Assembly (NCBI RefSeq): GCF_900129195.1
Contig: NZ_FQUY01000004.1
Span: 1 to 64,000, forward strand
Direction of reading: 5' to 3'
Source of the DNA: Desulforamulus putei DSM 12395
GTDB lineage: Bacteria > Bacillota > Desulfotomaculia > Desulfotomaculales > Desulfotomaculaceae
DNA: 64,000 bases
The notes under the pieces are model-generated. The model ran no database searches, was not told the origin of the DNA, and saw only the letters and a list, made by a program, of their open reading frames with translations. Shown in pieces: positions 1 to 8,825 of this stretch (within the stretch, counting starts at the first letter, position 1; every line of letters begins with the position of its first letter). A program made the position numbers and the translations under genes.

Positions 1-119
1 AAACGGCGGGACTTGTGGTTTACCAGGGCAACCTCAAACTCCCCGCGTTCAATTGCACAACGCAATACGTTCCGCCCGATACGCCCAAAACCGTTAATCC
101 CCACTTTGATTGGTGCCAT
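1..119 (-). CDS. gapA: glyceraldehyde-3-phosphate dehydrogenase, N-terminal part (cut by window edge)
   Basis: Only the first 39 codons lie in the window. They begin [19 protein letters not shown], the NAD-binding Rossmann start (GxGRIGR) typical of phosphorylating GAPDH in glycolysis and gluconeogenesis. The ATG at 119 follows an AGGAG ribosome site about 10 bases upstream. It lies downstream of rpoN on the same strand with 127 bases between them. In many Firmicutes the regulator CggR precedes gap; here rpoN takes that place. Identification is firm from the motif. The rest of the gene cannot be judged. Confidence 0.9.
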   Translation of the reverse strand, partial: MAPIKVGINGFGRIGRNVLRCAIERGEFEVALVNHKSRR

Positions 120-213
120 TTCAATACCCACTCCTTTGGAATTTAAGTATGTCACAATACTCCAGCCCCTATTAAATTGTATGTCTTATTTACAAAAACA
201 TTTCCACATTTAT

Positions 214-230
214 CGCCATATCCCTGCCAA
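214..230 (-). promoter_or_regulatory. possible sigma-54 (-24/-12) promoter upstream of gapA
   Basis: The minus strand reads TTGGCAGGGATATGGCG, with GG and GC separated by exactly 10 bases as sigma-54 promoters require. The -24 half (TTGGCA) is good. The -12 half has TGGC where TTGC is usual. It lies about 95 bases upstream of the gapA start and just after rpoN. No enhancer-binding activator gene is seen nearby, so this is a weak call. Confidence 0.28.
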
Positions 231-246
231 AATAGATATTTTTTTG

Positions 247-1668
247 CTAATATCTTTTTCTTCTGGCGGTTGAGGGAATCCCCAGTTCATCCCGGTATTT
301 GGTTACCGTACGGCGGGATATTTTGACGCCCCTTTGACCAAACAATTCAGCAATTTTCTGGTCGCTCAAGGGGTTGGCCGGATCCTCTTCCTGAATGATC
401 TCCCGGAGCATCTTTTTCAGGCTCTCCGCAGAAACCTGAGTCCCGCTGGCGTCGCTCAGGCCGGTGGAGAAGAAGTATTTCATTTCAAAGACACCCTGGG
501 GCGTCTGGATATACTTGTTGGAAGTGGCACGGCTGACCGTGGATTCGTGCACCCCAACCATATCCGCAACTTTCTTTAAATTCAGGGGCTTGAGGTATTT
601 CACACCGTGGTCCAAAAAATCCCGCTGCAGTTCCACCAAACAATTTGCCACCTTGTATAAGGTCAGCCTGCGCTGCTCGATGCTGCGGATCAACCAGGCC
701 GCTGCATTTAATTTTTCCTCCACAAACTGTTTCGTATTCTGATCTGCAGCACTATTTTTGGCTAACACGGTACGGTAGGTATTGTTAATGGTCAGGCGGG
801 GGATCGCCACGTCGTTGACTAAAATGACATACTGACCTTCCACCTTTTCCACCACCACATCGGGCACGATATACCGGATCTCGTCATGGTGGCTGAAGTT
901 CCGGCCGGGTTTTGGTTCTAATTTTTTAAGAATATCGGCGGCCCGCTGGATCTCCTGGGGAGAAACATTTAGCCTGGCAGCAATTTTTGCCAGCCGGCCT
1001 CCCGCCAGGTCCTCAAGGTATTCTTCCACCAGCTGCCTGACAATGGGGTTGTCTTCCTGCAGGAGGTCCAGTTGAATGGTTAAGCATTCCTGCAAGTTCC
1101 TGGCCCCTACCCCCGGCGGGTCGAAACTCTGCAGCACCCTCAGGGCCTGCTGCATTTTTTCCGGGCCTACCCCCAGCTGTTCACCGGCTTCTTCCAGACT
1201 GATGCCCAGGTAGCCCCTGGCATCAACGTTGCCAATCAGGTACCGGACAATACTTTTAAGTTCTTTGTCCGCCCTGCTCAGGCTGAGCTGCATGTTAAGG
1301 TGGTCCACCAGGGTGGGGGCGTGACTGATAAACTGTTCATAGCCGGGCTGTTCAATGACTTCCCTTTGACCCCGGTTGGGGCAGAGGCCCAGGTCGCTGC
1401 TGTCTGCAAAATATTCCACCCAGTCCGGGTCGAATTCTTTCTTCCCGGCTGCTGCCGGGCTGTCTTCCTCCCGGGCTGCCTCGGCCTCTTCGGCCCGTTC
1501 CCCGTCATGATCTCTCAATTCCAACAGGGGGTTTTCCAGCACCTGCTGTTCAACATACTCGGTAAGTTCCAGAGAAGACATCTGCAGGACAGTGATGGCC
1601 TGGCGAAGCTCCGGTGTCATGATCAGTTTTTGAGTTTGCTCCAAATTAAGACCAAAGTCCATTCGCAA
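247..1668 (-). CDS. rpoN: RNA polymerase sigma-54 factor
   Basis: This 473-residue protein matches RpoN/SigL along its full length. Residues 1-50 form the glutamine-rich region I (LEQTQKLIMTPELRQAI), which contacts activators. An acidic stretch follows, then the core-binding domain, and at the C-terminus the RpoN box (SRRTVTKYRDELGIP) that reads the -24 element. The start is a TTG at 1668 placed 9 bases after AGGAGG; an ATG two codons later is the alternative. Sigma-54 needs an AAA+ activator to open promoters, and none is encoded in this window. The gene lies between a metallo-hydrolase and gapA. Confidence 0.96.
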   Translation of the reverse strand: MRMDFGLNLEQTQKLIMTPELRQAITVLQMSSLELTEYVEQQVLENPLLELRDHDGERAEEAEAAREEDSPAAAGKKEFDPDWVEYFADSSDLGLCPNRGQREVIEQPGYEQFISHAPTLVDHLNMQLSLSRADKELKSIVRYLIGNVDARGYLGISLEEAGEQLGVGPEKMQQALRVLQSFDPPGVGARNLQECLTIQLDLLQEDNPIVRQLVEEYLEDLAGGRLAKIAARLNVSPQEIQRAADILKKLEPKPGRNFSHHDEIRYIVPDVVVEKVEGQYVILVNDVAIPRLTINNTYRTVLAKNSAADQNTKQFVEEKLNAAAWLIRSIEQRRLTLYKVANCLVELQRDFLDHGVKYLKPLNLKKVADMVGVHESTVSRATSNKYIQTPQGVFEMKYFFSTGLSDASGTQVSAESLKKMLREIIQEEDPANPLSDQKIAELFGQRGVKISRRTVTKYRDELGIPSTARRKRY

Positions 1669-1769
1669 GATCCATCACCTCCTGTAGGTAACCATGGACT
1701 GTTAAGAAATTAGCAGTATTAGGAGATTTGCTGGCCCCATTGCGGTCCAACGGTGTTATTGTCAGAATT

Positions 1770-2771
1770 TTATCGGTTTTTCTCCAGTTGTTCAAGAATT
1801 GCTGCTATATCGTAAATGGTGCCGTCTGTTGCGTATAAAGTACGGATGCCGCTGCGGTTTTCCACGTAATAGGCCATGGCGGGCCGCAGGTCCTCCGGCC
1901 TAAGGCAGCAATGGTTGAAGTGAGTGATAAAGCAAAGCTTAACCTTGCTTCCCGCCAGCAGATGCGGTAAGCCCAGGGTGGTAATATGACGGTGGGCATA
2001 GACATTGTGACCGGTGACATTGGCGATCAGCACATCTACCTGGCTGAATATTTCCTTGATATCCCTCCGGTAATCCACCACCTCCAGCAGGTCCATGATG
2101 GGTCCCCGCCATGCCGTCTCTTTGATTCCCTCGGGAGTGGAATAACTTATAATATAATTGGTATCGCTGGTATAACCGATGCTTATATTCCCGGCCCGCA
2201 GGACAAAGCCATAGTTTTCTTCGGCGTGGTAAACCGGCACGGGGGTTAGGACGGCATTTTTTATTTGAATGGGCCGGTGGGCCTGCAGGGGAATCACCGT
2301 AGGCCCTCCTTTGTAGCCGCTATGCCTATTAAGTCCCTGGTGATAATAACTGAGAAGTCTGTCCCGTTCCAGCATCTGCCTGGGCGCCATCAAATAGCCC
2401 CGGCGTGAAAACATCCCCCAGCACATGCCTTCAATGACAGCCTCCGCGCCGGCATAATGGTCCAGGTGGCCGTGGGAGATAAAAATTGCGTCCAGGGTCC
2501 CAAGATCGATGCCGGCCTCCTGGGCACGCACCACGGCGCCGGGACCGGGGTCCACATAGAGACGAAGGCCGTTGACCGCCAGCACAAAGCCCGCTGTCCG
2601 GGGGATCTGGCTAAAAACCGCTTCCGGGTTGCCCCCGGTGCCCAGAAAGGTTACGGTGACCCCGGGCGGCGGCGGAGCCGGTTCTTCCCTGTGTCTGTAT
2701 TTGCTGAAGGACGCCGCAGCAGCCTCGCTGGTTTTCCTTCTCAATTCCGCGTCAACTTTCTTTAAATCCAT
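1770..2771 (-). CDS. MBL-fold metallo-hydrolase of unknown substrate
   Basis: A 333-residue metallo-beta-lactamase-fold protein. The zinc-binding HxHxDH motif is seen as [10 protein letters not shown] near residue 100, preceded by a strand-turn FLGTGG typical of the RNase Z/arylsulfatase branch. Further metal-ligand candidates are in YTSDTN and ITHFNHC. There is no signal peptide. The ATG overlaps the 3' end of whiA by 20 bases, so the two are probably co-transcribed and translationally coupled. Whether it acts on RNA, a nucleotide or a small ester cannot be told from the sequence. Confidence 0.75.
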   Translation of the reverse strand: MDLKKVDAELRRKTSEAAAASFSKYRHREEPAPPPPGVTVTFLGTGGNPEAVFSQIPRTAGFVLAVNGLRLYVDPGPGAVVRAQEAGIDLGTLDAIFISHGHLDHYAGAEAVIEGMCWGMFSRRGYLMAPRQMLERDRLLSYYHQGLNRHSGYKGGPTVIPLQAHRPIQIKNAVLTPVPVYHAEENYGFVLRAGNISIGYTSDTNYIISYSTPEGIKETAWRGPIMDLLEVVDYRRDIKEIFSQVDVLIANVTGHNVYAHRHITTLGLPHLLAGSKVKLCFITHFNHCCLRPEDLRPAMAYYVENRSGIRTLYATDGTIYDIAAILEQLEKNR

Positions 2772-3726
2772 GGTCTACCTTCCTTGACCGCACTCTTTCC
2801 GCCAGGCGTTCCAACTTTCGCATGCGGTGGTTGACCCCGGATTTGCCTATGGGAGGATCCCAGAGTTCCCCCAACTCTTTCAGGCTGGCATCGGGGTGCT
2901 GCAGTCTTAATTCAGCTGCCTCCCGGAGGGGTTTGGGCAGTTTCTCCAGCCCGATGGTATCGGCCAGGTACTTGATATTTTCCAGCTGCCTTACCGCTGC
3001 ATTGACGGTTTTGTTTAAGTTGGCTGTCTCACAGTTGACCAAGCGGTTTACCTGGTTTCTCATATCTTTGTAGATACGGGCGTTTTCAAAATCCAACTGG
3101 GCTGCATGGGCGCCCATGTGGTTCAGGCATTCTACAATTTGCTCGCTGCCCTTGAGGTAGACAACATACCAGTTTTTGCGGGGGCTCACCCTGGCCGGCA
3201 GGTTAAAACTCTGCATCAGTTCGGCCAGTTCCTGAGCATGCTTGAAGTTATCGGTAATGATTTCCAAATGGTACGTTCCCTCGGGGTTATTAACAGATCC
3301 GCCGCCCAAAAAGGCCCCCCTGAGGTATGCCTTGCGGCAGCAGTCCCTGGCAATTAACTCCTTGTTAATCCCTTCTTCGGCAATGGCAGCGCCGGCCTCA
3401 CCGATGCCCAGAGCCTTGAATATTTCCTCTATGCCCGGTTGGGACGGGATGCGGACCAGATAGACATTGTTTTTCCGCAACCTGACCCTGCGCCGGACCA
3501 GGATCTCGGTGGACAGTCCGAACAGGTTTTTTAAGAGTTTGAAAATCTTACGGGCCACGGCGGCATTCTCTGTCACAATGTTCAGGGACAACTTCTTCTG
3601 CCCGCTGATCTGCACACTGCCGTCCATTTTGATCAAAGCAGCCAACTCCGCCAGCCGGCAGCAATCTTTGCCGCCCACCACCCGCGCCAGTTCATTTTTC
3701 GTCACTGCCGAGAAGGACATCGCCAC
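2752..3726 (-). CDS. whiA: DNA-binding protein WhiA
   Basis: A 324-residue protein with the WhiA arrangement: an N-terminal degenerate LAGLIDADG homing-endonuclease-like fold ([17 protein letters not shown] through [13 protein letters not shown]), then a C-terminal helix-turn-helix ([26 protein letters not shown]). WhiA controls sporulation septation in actinomycetes and is linked to division and chromosome segregation in Bacillus. In Bacillus it sits next to yvcJ (rapZ), yvcK and crh; here the same set is present but whiA is separated by a polysaccharide deacetylase gene. A TATAAT-like -10 lies just upstream at 3744-3749, without a convincing -35. Confidence 0.95.
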   Translation of the reverse strand: MAMSFSAVTKNELARVVGGKDCCRLAELAALIKMDGSVQISGQKKLSLNIVTENAAVARKIFKLLKNLFGLSTEILVRRRVRLRKNNVYLVRIPSQPGIEEIFKALGIGEAGAAIAEEGINKELIARDCCRKAYLRGAFLGGGSVNNPEGTYHLEIITDNFKHAQELAELMQSFNLPARVSPRKNWYVVYLKGSEQIVECLNHMGAHAAQLDFENARIYKDMRNQVNRLVNCETANLNKTVNAAVRQLENIKYLADTIGLEKLPKPLREAAELRLQHPDASLKELGELWDPPIGKSGVNHRMRKLERLAERVRSRKVDHGFKES

Positions 3727-4085
3727 CCCTCCACTCAGAGGATATTATACCACAAATAAATTGGTACAATATGGCCTTGCTGCAATTTTAATGCCTGCTG
3801 CGGGAGTCTGTCGATGAGGAAAACGATACGGGAAAAATTTGGGGTAACAATTTTCCATAATGCCGACTGTTGAATAATATATTGAGGGGCTGGTACAGAG
3901 TGGTTGTTTACTTGGGAAAGAGAACCGTCGAGGCTTTCATTATGGGGAATGATTCTGGTTTTGGCACCTCAAAAAAGTGGGGGGCAAATGCAAAGGCTCG
4001 GTCAGCCAGTTGTTAAGAATCGGCAGCACCGTTCCCGCCGTGGAAGAGTTTTAGAATGGAAAATTGGATAGAATGAAAGAAAGTC
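3727..4085. other. gene-free stretch upstream of whiA
   Basis: No reading frame with a ribosome site is seen on either strand. The right part passes into the palindromic repeat at 4086-4193. Apart from the candidate -10 for whiA at 3744-3749, nothing recognisable was found. Confidence 0.5.
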
Positions 4086-4193
4086 TTTGGGGTCCAGCCG
4101 TCAGCCATCAATCTTTAGCCATCAGCTTTTAGAATCACCTTAAAAGCTGATAGCTGACGGCTGATGGCTTGACCCCGGAGGAATACCCGTTAG
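4086..4193. repeat. palindromic intergenic repeat, TTTGGGGTC family, copy 1
   Basis: The unit begins TTTGGGGTC, continues with alternating GCCGTCAGCCATCA-type words, folds on ATCAGCTTTT/AAAAGCTGAT around a short loop, and ends GACCCCGGAGGAATACC. It touches the stop codon of the deacetylase gene (4195). Related copies are at 5060, 8737, 27150, 47824 and 56331. Confidence 0.8.
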
Positions 4194-4194
4194 G

Positions 4195-5025
4195 CTAGTA
4201 TTTATGCAGTTCTTCAATAAATTTCTCGTTGCTGTAATGGCCGGTTACACGGATGCGGCGGAGTTTGAAGGGGTTTGAGTCAGCTTTGGCAAGACCCAGT
4301 TCGGTGGTGACGGCTGCCCGGTAGCCGGCCTGTTTCACAAGATCCGCCACGGTGTCGTTGTAGCTGCCGTAGGGGTAGGCAAAGAATTCGACAGGCTTTT
4401 TCAGGCCATACTCCAGGGCGCGCTTGGATTCTTCAATCTGGTGACGGGCTGCTTCCGGCGGCACTTCCGCCAGGTGGGGGTGGTCCACCGTGTGGGCGCC
4501 GATGGTAAAACCAGCCTCAGCCAGTTCCCGGATTTCATGCCAATCCATCATTTTGTTTTCGGGCTGGAGTTTCTTTTCCACATCAAAAAAGTTGGTATTG
4601 CCGATGGCTTTGGAAACTACAAAGACCGTGCCGGTATACCCGTACTTCTTCATGATGGGGTAGGCAAACCGGTAATTATCTTTATAACCGTCGTCAAAGG
4701 TGATGACAATGGGTTTGTCCGGCAGGTGTTTGCCCTTTTCAAAATGATCCATCACATCTTCCAACGAAACGGTTTCATAACCGTTTCGTTTCAGGTATTT
4801 CATTTGCCATTCAAATTTATCCGGCGGAACCCGCAGGCCCAACCCGCCGGTTCTGGGATCGGGGTTCACTTTATGATACATCAGAATGGGAATGCCTTCC
4901 AATTTGGGGTATTTAGCGTCGGAGGGGATGGCTTTATACTGGCGCTGGTACCACATGCCTGTGCCGGTCAGTATGAGTGTGACAACAATCAGACTGACCA
5001 GAAAGATTTTTTTTGCTGCAGACAT
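4195..5025 (-). CDS. membrane-anchored polysaccharide deacetylase (NodB family)
   Basis: The 276-residue protein starts with a signal anchor (residues 5-25, KKIFLVSLIVVTLILTG) and then a carbohydrate esterase 4 domain. Visible motifs are TFDDGYKDNY (catalytic Asp and metal Asp), HTVDHPHL (two metal His) and AYPYGSYND. Such enzymes remove acetyl groups from peptidoglycan or other N-acetylated glycans outside the membrane. The ATG at 5025 is chosen because GGAGGT lies 8 bases before it; a GTG three codons upstream overlaps that ribosome site. It is inserted between yvcK and whiA, which are adjacent in Bacillus. Confidence 0.88.
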   Translation of the reverse strand: MSAAKKIFLVSLIVVTLILTGTGMWYQRQYKAIPSDAKYPKLEGIPILMYHKVNPDPRTGGLGLRVPPDKFEWQMKYLKRNGYETVSLEDVMDHFEKGKHLPDKPIVITFDDGYKDNYRFAYPIMKKYGYTGTVFVVSKAIGNTNFFDVEKKLQPENKMMDWHEIRELAEAGFTIGAHTVDHPHLAEVPPEAARHQIEESKRALEYGLKKPVEFFAYPYGSYNDTVADLVKQAGYRAAVTTELGLAKADSNPFKLRRIRVTGHYSNEKFIEELHKY

Positions 5026-5059
5026 TACGTTCACCTCCGGTATATCTTATGGGTAATGC

Positions 5060-5105
5060 TTTGGGGTCTGGCCAAAGGCTGGACCCCAAAGGAATGCCGT
5101 CTTAG
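5060..5105. repeat. palindromic intergenic repeat, TTTGGGGTC family, short copy
   Basis: A compact member: TTTGGGGTCTGGCC, a three-base loop, then GGCTGGACCCCAAA and a GGAATGCC tail. It fills the gap between the deacetylase start and the yvcK stop at 5109 and could fold as one hairpin. Confidence 0.8.
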
Positions 5106-5108
5106 CAA

Positions 5109-6440
5109 CTAGCGCATGCGTGCGGGCTGGTATATTTTAACCGGCGCCCGTTCCAGGGCTGCGGTTTTGGACTCGTACAGAATTTCCATAACCGCCCGGG
5201 CCAGTTTTTCGGGCTGGTGCCGAACCACATCGCTATGCTGAACCAGGTATTTGGACCACGTTTGCACGCCCAATTTAGCTAGCGCCGGACCGTCCACCTT
5301 TACCGGAGCAGCGCCCTTTTCCCGGTATTTTTTCAACAAACGGCCCGGAATGGGCTCGCAGTTCACCAAGATTTGATCAACGATGGGCCCCACATGATCA
5401 AAAATGGCTTTCACATGGTCGCAGGCAGTATAGCCCTGGGTTTCCCCGGGCTGGGTCATAATGTTGCAAATGTAAATCTTCTGGGCCGGCGACTTTTTGA
5501 TGGCTTCGGCCATTCCCTGCACCAGCAGGTTGGGAATCACACTGGTGTACAGGCTGCCGGGACCCAAAATAATGATGTCGGCCTCTTGAATGGCGGCCAG
5601 GGCCTCGGGCAGGGGGCGGCAGACCTCCGGACGCAAAAAAATTCTTTTAATGCGGCTGCGGCTGGCAGAAATGTTGCACTCGCCAAAGACCAGGGTGTTA
5701 TCTGCCAGTTCAGCCCCCAGCACCACGTTTTCCAGGGTGACGGGAAGCACCTGGCCCCGGATGGCCAGCACTTTGGAAAGGGCCCGGACGGCGCCGTCAA
5801 AGCCGCCGGAAACGTTATTTAACCCGGCCAGTAATAAATTGCCCAGGTTGTGTCCGGCCAGTTCGCCGCTGTCAAAGCGGTACTGCAGCACTTCTTCCAT
5901 GAGGGTTTCTTTGTCCGCCAGGGCCACCAGGCAGTTGCGAATATCTCCCGGCGGCAGGATCCCTAAATGATCCCGCAAGCGGCCGGAGCTGCCCCCGTCA
6001 TCGGTAACCGTCACAATGGCGGTGATATTGCTGGTGTATTCCTTGATCCCCTTGAGCAGGCTGGAAAGCCCAGTCCCGCCGCCGATGGCCACCACCCTGG
6101 GTCCCCGTTTCAACGACCGGTGGTGGTAAATGGTTTCCACCAGCCGTTCCGACGGGTCCGGCCGGATCACCGTCATAATGGACTTAAAGGCCATCCGCAG
6201 CCCGTAACCCATCATGGCCAGACCCAGGCCGGTCACCAGGATCCCGATCAGCCACTGGGGGACGCCTGCCAGTTGGTTAACCAGCAGGTCCATGACCACA
6301 CCCATCAGGCCCCCCAGCTGGCGGTCCAGCAGCGCCAGGCCCAGCCCCAGCAGGGCAATTCCTGCCAGGGCCAGCAGCAGCCAGCGTTTTATATTCATGC
6401 CAGGAGAAAACCATTTCCATAAAGCGGTCAAATTTCCCAC
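5109..6440 (-). CDS. yvcK: YvcK/CofD-like gluconeogenesis factor with N-terminal membrane extension
   Basis: The core from about residue 115 (VVAIGGGTGLSSLLKGI, then VTDDGGSSGRLR) is the CofD-like YvcK domain, which binds UDP-sugars and is needed for growth on gluconeogenic carbon and for cell shape in Bacillus. The first 110 residues add about two hydrophobic segments (RWLLLALAGIALLGLGLALL and WLIGILVTGLGLAMMGYGL) absent from the roughly 320-residue Bacillus protein, so the product is probably membrane-tethered. The GTG start at 6440 has a poor ribosome site; an internal ATG at MNIKRW is an alternative. It follows rapZ by 4 bases. Confidence 0.93.
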   Translation of the reverse strand: MGNLTALWKWFSPGMNIKRWLLLALAGIALLGLGLALLDRQLGGLMGVVMDLLVNQLAGVPQWLIGILVTGLGLAMMGYGLRMAFKSIMTVIRPDPSERLVETIYHHRSLKRGPRVVAIGGGTGLSSLLKGIKEYTSNITAIVTVTDDGGSSGRLRDHLGILPPGDIRNCLVALADKETLMEEVLQYRFDSGELAGHNLGNLLLAGLNNVSGGFDGAVRALSKVLAIRGQVLPVTLENVVLGAELADNTLVFGECNISASRSRIKRIFLRPEVCRPLPEALAAIQEADIIILGPGSLYTSVIPNLLVQGMAEAIKKSPAQKIYICNIMTQPGETQGYTACDHVKAIFDHVGPIVDQILVNCEPIPGRLLKKYREKGAAPVKVDGPALAKLGVQTWSKYLVQHSDVVRHQPEKLARAVMEILYESKTAALERAPVKIYQPARMR

Positions 6441-6444
6441 CCGC

Positions 6445-7314
6445 CTACACTCGCATGATATCCCGGTGCCTTACATTGACGCGGTACCCCTTCGCTGTGA
6501 GTACATCTCCCAGTTTATTGGCCAGTGTCACAGACCTGTGCATGCCGCCGGTACACCCGATGGCGATCATCAGAGTAGCTTTACCCTCATTTTGATAATG
6601 GGGAATTAAAAATGTAACAAAATCAATAAATTTTTCCATGAATTCCCTGGTAACATCCTGGGACAGCACATGCTGCCGCACCGGTTCATCGTTGCCGGTG
6701 AGGCAGCGCAGTTCCGGGATATAATGGGGATTGGGCAGGAACCGCACGTCAATCACCAGGTCGGCATCCAGGGGAATCCCGTATTTGTAGCCAAAGGACA
6801 TGACGGTGATCAACAGGCGGTGGTTATCTTCTTTGTCACCGCCGTACTGGCTGACGATCTGCTCCTTCAACTGGCTGTTGGAAAGGTCCGAGGTGTCGAT
6901 GATTTTATTGGCCCGGCCCCTGATCTCCCGCAGCAGTTCCCTTTCCTCCCGGATGACCTCCAGGACCTCCCCGTGGGTATCCAAGGGGTGACGGCGCCGG
7001 GATTCTTTATACCTGCGCACCAGGGTTTCATCGGAAGCTTCCAAAAACAATATTTCATACCGATACCCCTGTTTGCTGAGATCGTTGAGGACCTCCGTCA
7101 CCTGGTTAAAAAAAGCGCCTCCCCGGATATCCACCACCAGGGCAACTTTATCTATTTTGCCGTTGGACTGGGAGACCAGTTCGGCAAACTTTGGAATAAG
7201 GGCCGGCGGCAGATTATCCACACAGAAGTAGCCCAGGTCCTCCAAACTTTGTACGGCTTGTGTTTTGCCGGCTCCGGACATGCCTGTGACAATTAATAAT
7301 CTCGGACCGGACAC
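6445..7314 (-). CDS. rapZ: RNase adapter / nucleotide-binding protein RapZ (YvcJ)
   Basis: The 289-residue P-loop protein shows Walker A GMSGAGKT near residue 12 and the C-terminal [11 protein letters not shown] motif. In E. coli RapZ steers RNase E to the GlmZ sRNA; in Bacillus YvcJ binds and hydrolyses nucleotides and affects competence. A GTG at 7314 preceded by GGGGGT is chosen as start because it gives the usual family length; the frame stays open 26 codons further upstream. It forms one operon with yvcK and is preceded by the Crh-like gene. Confidence 0.93.
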   Translation of the reverse strand: MSGPRLLIVTGMSGAGKTQAVQSLEDLGYFCVDNLPPALIPKFAELVSQSNGKIDKVALVVDIRGGAFFNQVTEVLNDLSKQGYRYEILFLEASDETLVRRYKESRRRHPLDTHGEVLEVIREERELLREIRGRANKIIDTSDLSNSQLKEQIVSQYGGDKEDNHRLLITVMSFGYKYGIPLDADLVIDVRFLPNPHYIPELRCLTGNDEPVRQHVLSQDVTREFMEKFIDFVTFLIPHYQNEGKATLMIAIGCTGGMHRSVTLANKLGDVLTAKGYRVNVRHRDIMRV

Positions 7315-7568
7315 CTCAACACCCCCTTCAAAGACAAGCTTAAATATCTCCTTTATTGTAAACGGTAAGTACAAATTAAGCAAATAAAACACTTATCCTA
7401 AAAGGGGCAGGGATTTTCAGTTATTAAACGGTTGTTGGTACCGGTTAAAAACACCTACCCCATTATAGTAAAACAGCGCCCCTGTGGTGCTAAATTGGCG
7501 CTAAATTTAAGAAGTGAGCTGTGGGAGCTCGGAGGGGAAAAAACGGCAGCGGGAGTGGATGTGTATAC

Positions 7569-7826
7569 CTACCGGTTCAACTCTTTCTCTAATAAATCTC
7601 CCAGAACTTGCAGGGCCTCGGGGGCGTCTTCCCCGTCTGCCGTCAGGGTTAAGGTATCCCCGTTCCGATTGGCCAGTTCCAGCAAACCCATGATGCTTTT
7701 ACCGTTTACCCGGTGTCCGCCCTTTTCCAAACTGATTTGAGCTTTAAATTGATTGGCCGCCTTGACAAATTTGGCTGCCGGTTGGGGATCCAGTTTGTTG
7801 ACATTTTGCAGGCATTTCTTTAACAT
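7569..7826 (-). CDS. crh: HPr-fold protein of the Crh type, lacking the phosphoacceptor histidine
   Basis: The 85-residue HPr-like domain keeps the regulatory serine region (NGKSIMGLLELANRNGD, Ser46 equivalent) that HPr kinase phosphorylates. The usual active-site motif LHARPA reads LDPQPA, so His15 is Asp and Arg17 is Gln. It therefore cannot carry phosphate from Enzyme I and should act in regulation, like Bacillus Crh, which has Gln at that position. The ATG at 7826 gives the normal HPr length and has GGGTGA upstream; an ATG at 7874 would add 16 residues. Its place next to rapZ and yvcK matches Bacillus crh. Confidence 0.8.
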   Translation of the reverse strand: MLKKCLQNVNKLDPQPAAKFVKAANQFKAQISLEKGGHRVNGKSIMGLLELANRNGDTLTLTADGEDAPEALQVLGDLLEKELNR

Positions 7827-7884
7827 GCGCAAGTCACCCGTCTTCGGACTTTTTCCTGTCTTAATATTCTCCATCCGCCGGTGT

Positions 7885-8688
7885 TCAATCCCCTAAGATA
7901 AATTTGCCAATAACCTCTGCCACACCGTCTTCGTCATTGGAACGGGTTACATAATCTGCTTTTTCTTTTATTTCTGTCCTGGCATTGTCCATCACAACAC
8001 CCAGACCGGCATAGGCAATCATTTCCAAGTCATTGGGCGCATCTCCGATGGCGATGACCTGGTCCGGTGTCAGTCCCCAGCGCCGGGCCAGGGTATCCAG
8101 GGCATGGCCCTTGGTGGCCTCGGGGTGGGAAAATTCCAGAAAGTGGGGTTTCGATTTGGTGATGTGCAGGGTCCTTCCGAACTGCCGCCTCATCTCCTGC
8201 CCCAGGGCATCCAACTCCTGTACGCCACCGACAATGAGGACCTTGGTGGGCGGTTCCTTCAGGAAGGTAAGCAAATCTCCCACCGGCCGGGCGGTAATGC
8301 CGGATATCCTCTGATACATTTCCGCCTCGGGGGTTATTTTTTCTACATACAGGTTGTCATCCACATAAACATTGATATGATACCCCAGGGGCTTCACCTG
8401 CCGGATGACCTGTCTGGCCAGCTCCAGGGGGACCGGCCTGTGGATAAGGGTTTCCCCGGAGCCCGCTTCCTTCACCAGGGCCCCCTGGTAGGTGATTAAG
8501 GGCAGGTTTATATCCAATTCCCGGGCATAGGGCAGGGCGGAGCAGTACATGCGCCCGGTGGCCAGGGTCACATGCACCCCCGCCTCCCTGGCCCGCCGGA
8601 TGTATTCTTTATTGCGCGGTGATATTTTAAACTGGCTGTTGAGCAGGGTGTCGTCCAGATCGATGGCCAGCATACGGTATTTTGACAA
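7885..8688 (-). CDS. HAD-superfamily phosphatase, Cof type
   Basis: The 267-residue protein has the HAD motif I DLDDTLLN at residues 10-17, a C2B-type cap, and the motif IV region VIAIGDAPNDLEMIAYAG. Cof-type members dephosphorylate sugar phosphates, FMN or pyridoxal phosphate; the substrate cannot be told here. It is first of a likely operon with the Crh-like gene and rapZ-yvcK, so a link to carbon metabolism is plausible. The stop is 10 bases from the alternative crh start. Confidence 0.85.
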   Translation of the reverse strand: MSKYRMLAIDLDDTLLNSQFKISPRNKEYIRRAREAGVHVTLATGRMYCSALPYARELDINLPLITYQGALVKEAGSGETLIHRPVPLELARQVIRQVKPLGYHINVYVDDNLYVEKITPEAEMYQRISGITARPVGDLLTFLKEPPTKVLIVGGVQELDALGQEMRRQFGRTLHITKSKPHFLEFSHPEATKGHALDTLARRWGLTPDQVIAIGDAPNDLEMIAYAGLGVVMDNARTEIKEKADYVTRSNDEDGVAEVIGKFILGD

Positions 8689-8736
8689 GGTTGGCAGCCT
8701 CCTTTTGTTAGTATCTGTCTGGGCTTGCGGGTGTTG

Positions 8737-8822
8737 CTAATACTGCATTCCTTTTGGGTCCTGCTAAAAACAGGACCCCAAAGGAGTGCAGTATTAGCCC
8801 AGACAAGACCCCATAGGAATAC
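8737..8822. repeat. long inverted repeat after uvrC, TTTGGGGTC family
   Basis: Arms of 27 bases (CTAATACTGCATTCC... and its complement) pair with two mismatches around a CTAAAAA loop, and a further GTCTGGGC/GCCCAGAC pair extends the stem. A second partial unit, GACCCCATAGGAATACCC, runs to the uvrC stop codon at 8826. It may end transcription of uvrC, but it lacks a clean T-run. Confidence 0.8.
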
Positions 8823-8825
8823 CCA

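Noticed and set aside
4086-4193. CRISPR-like array from the TCAGCC/GGCTGA words
   Set aside because: Repeats are palindromic and contiguous, with no regular spacers and no cas genes.
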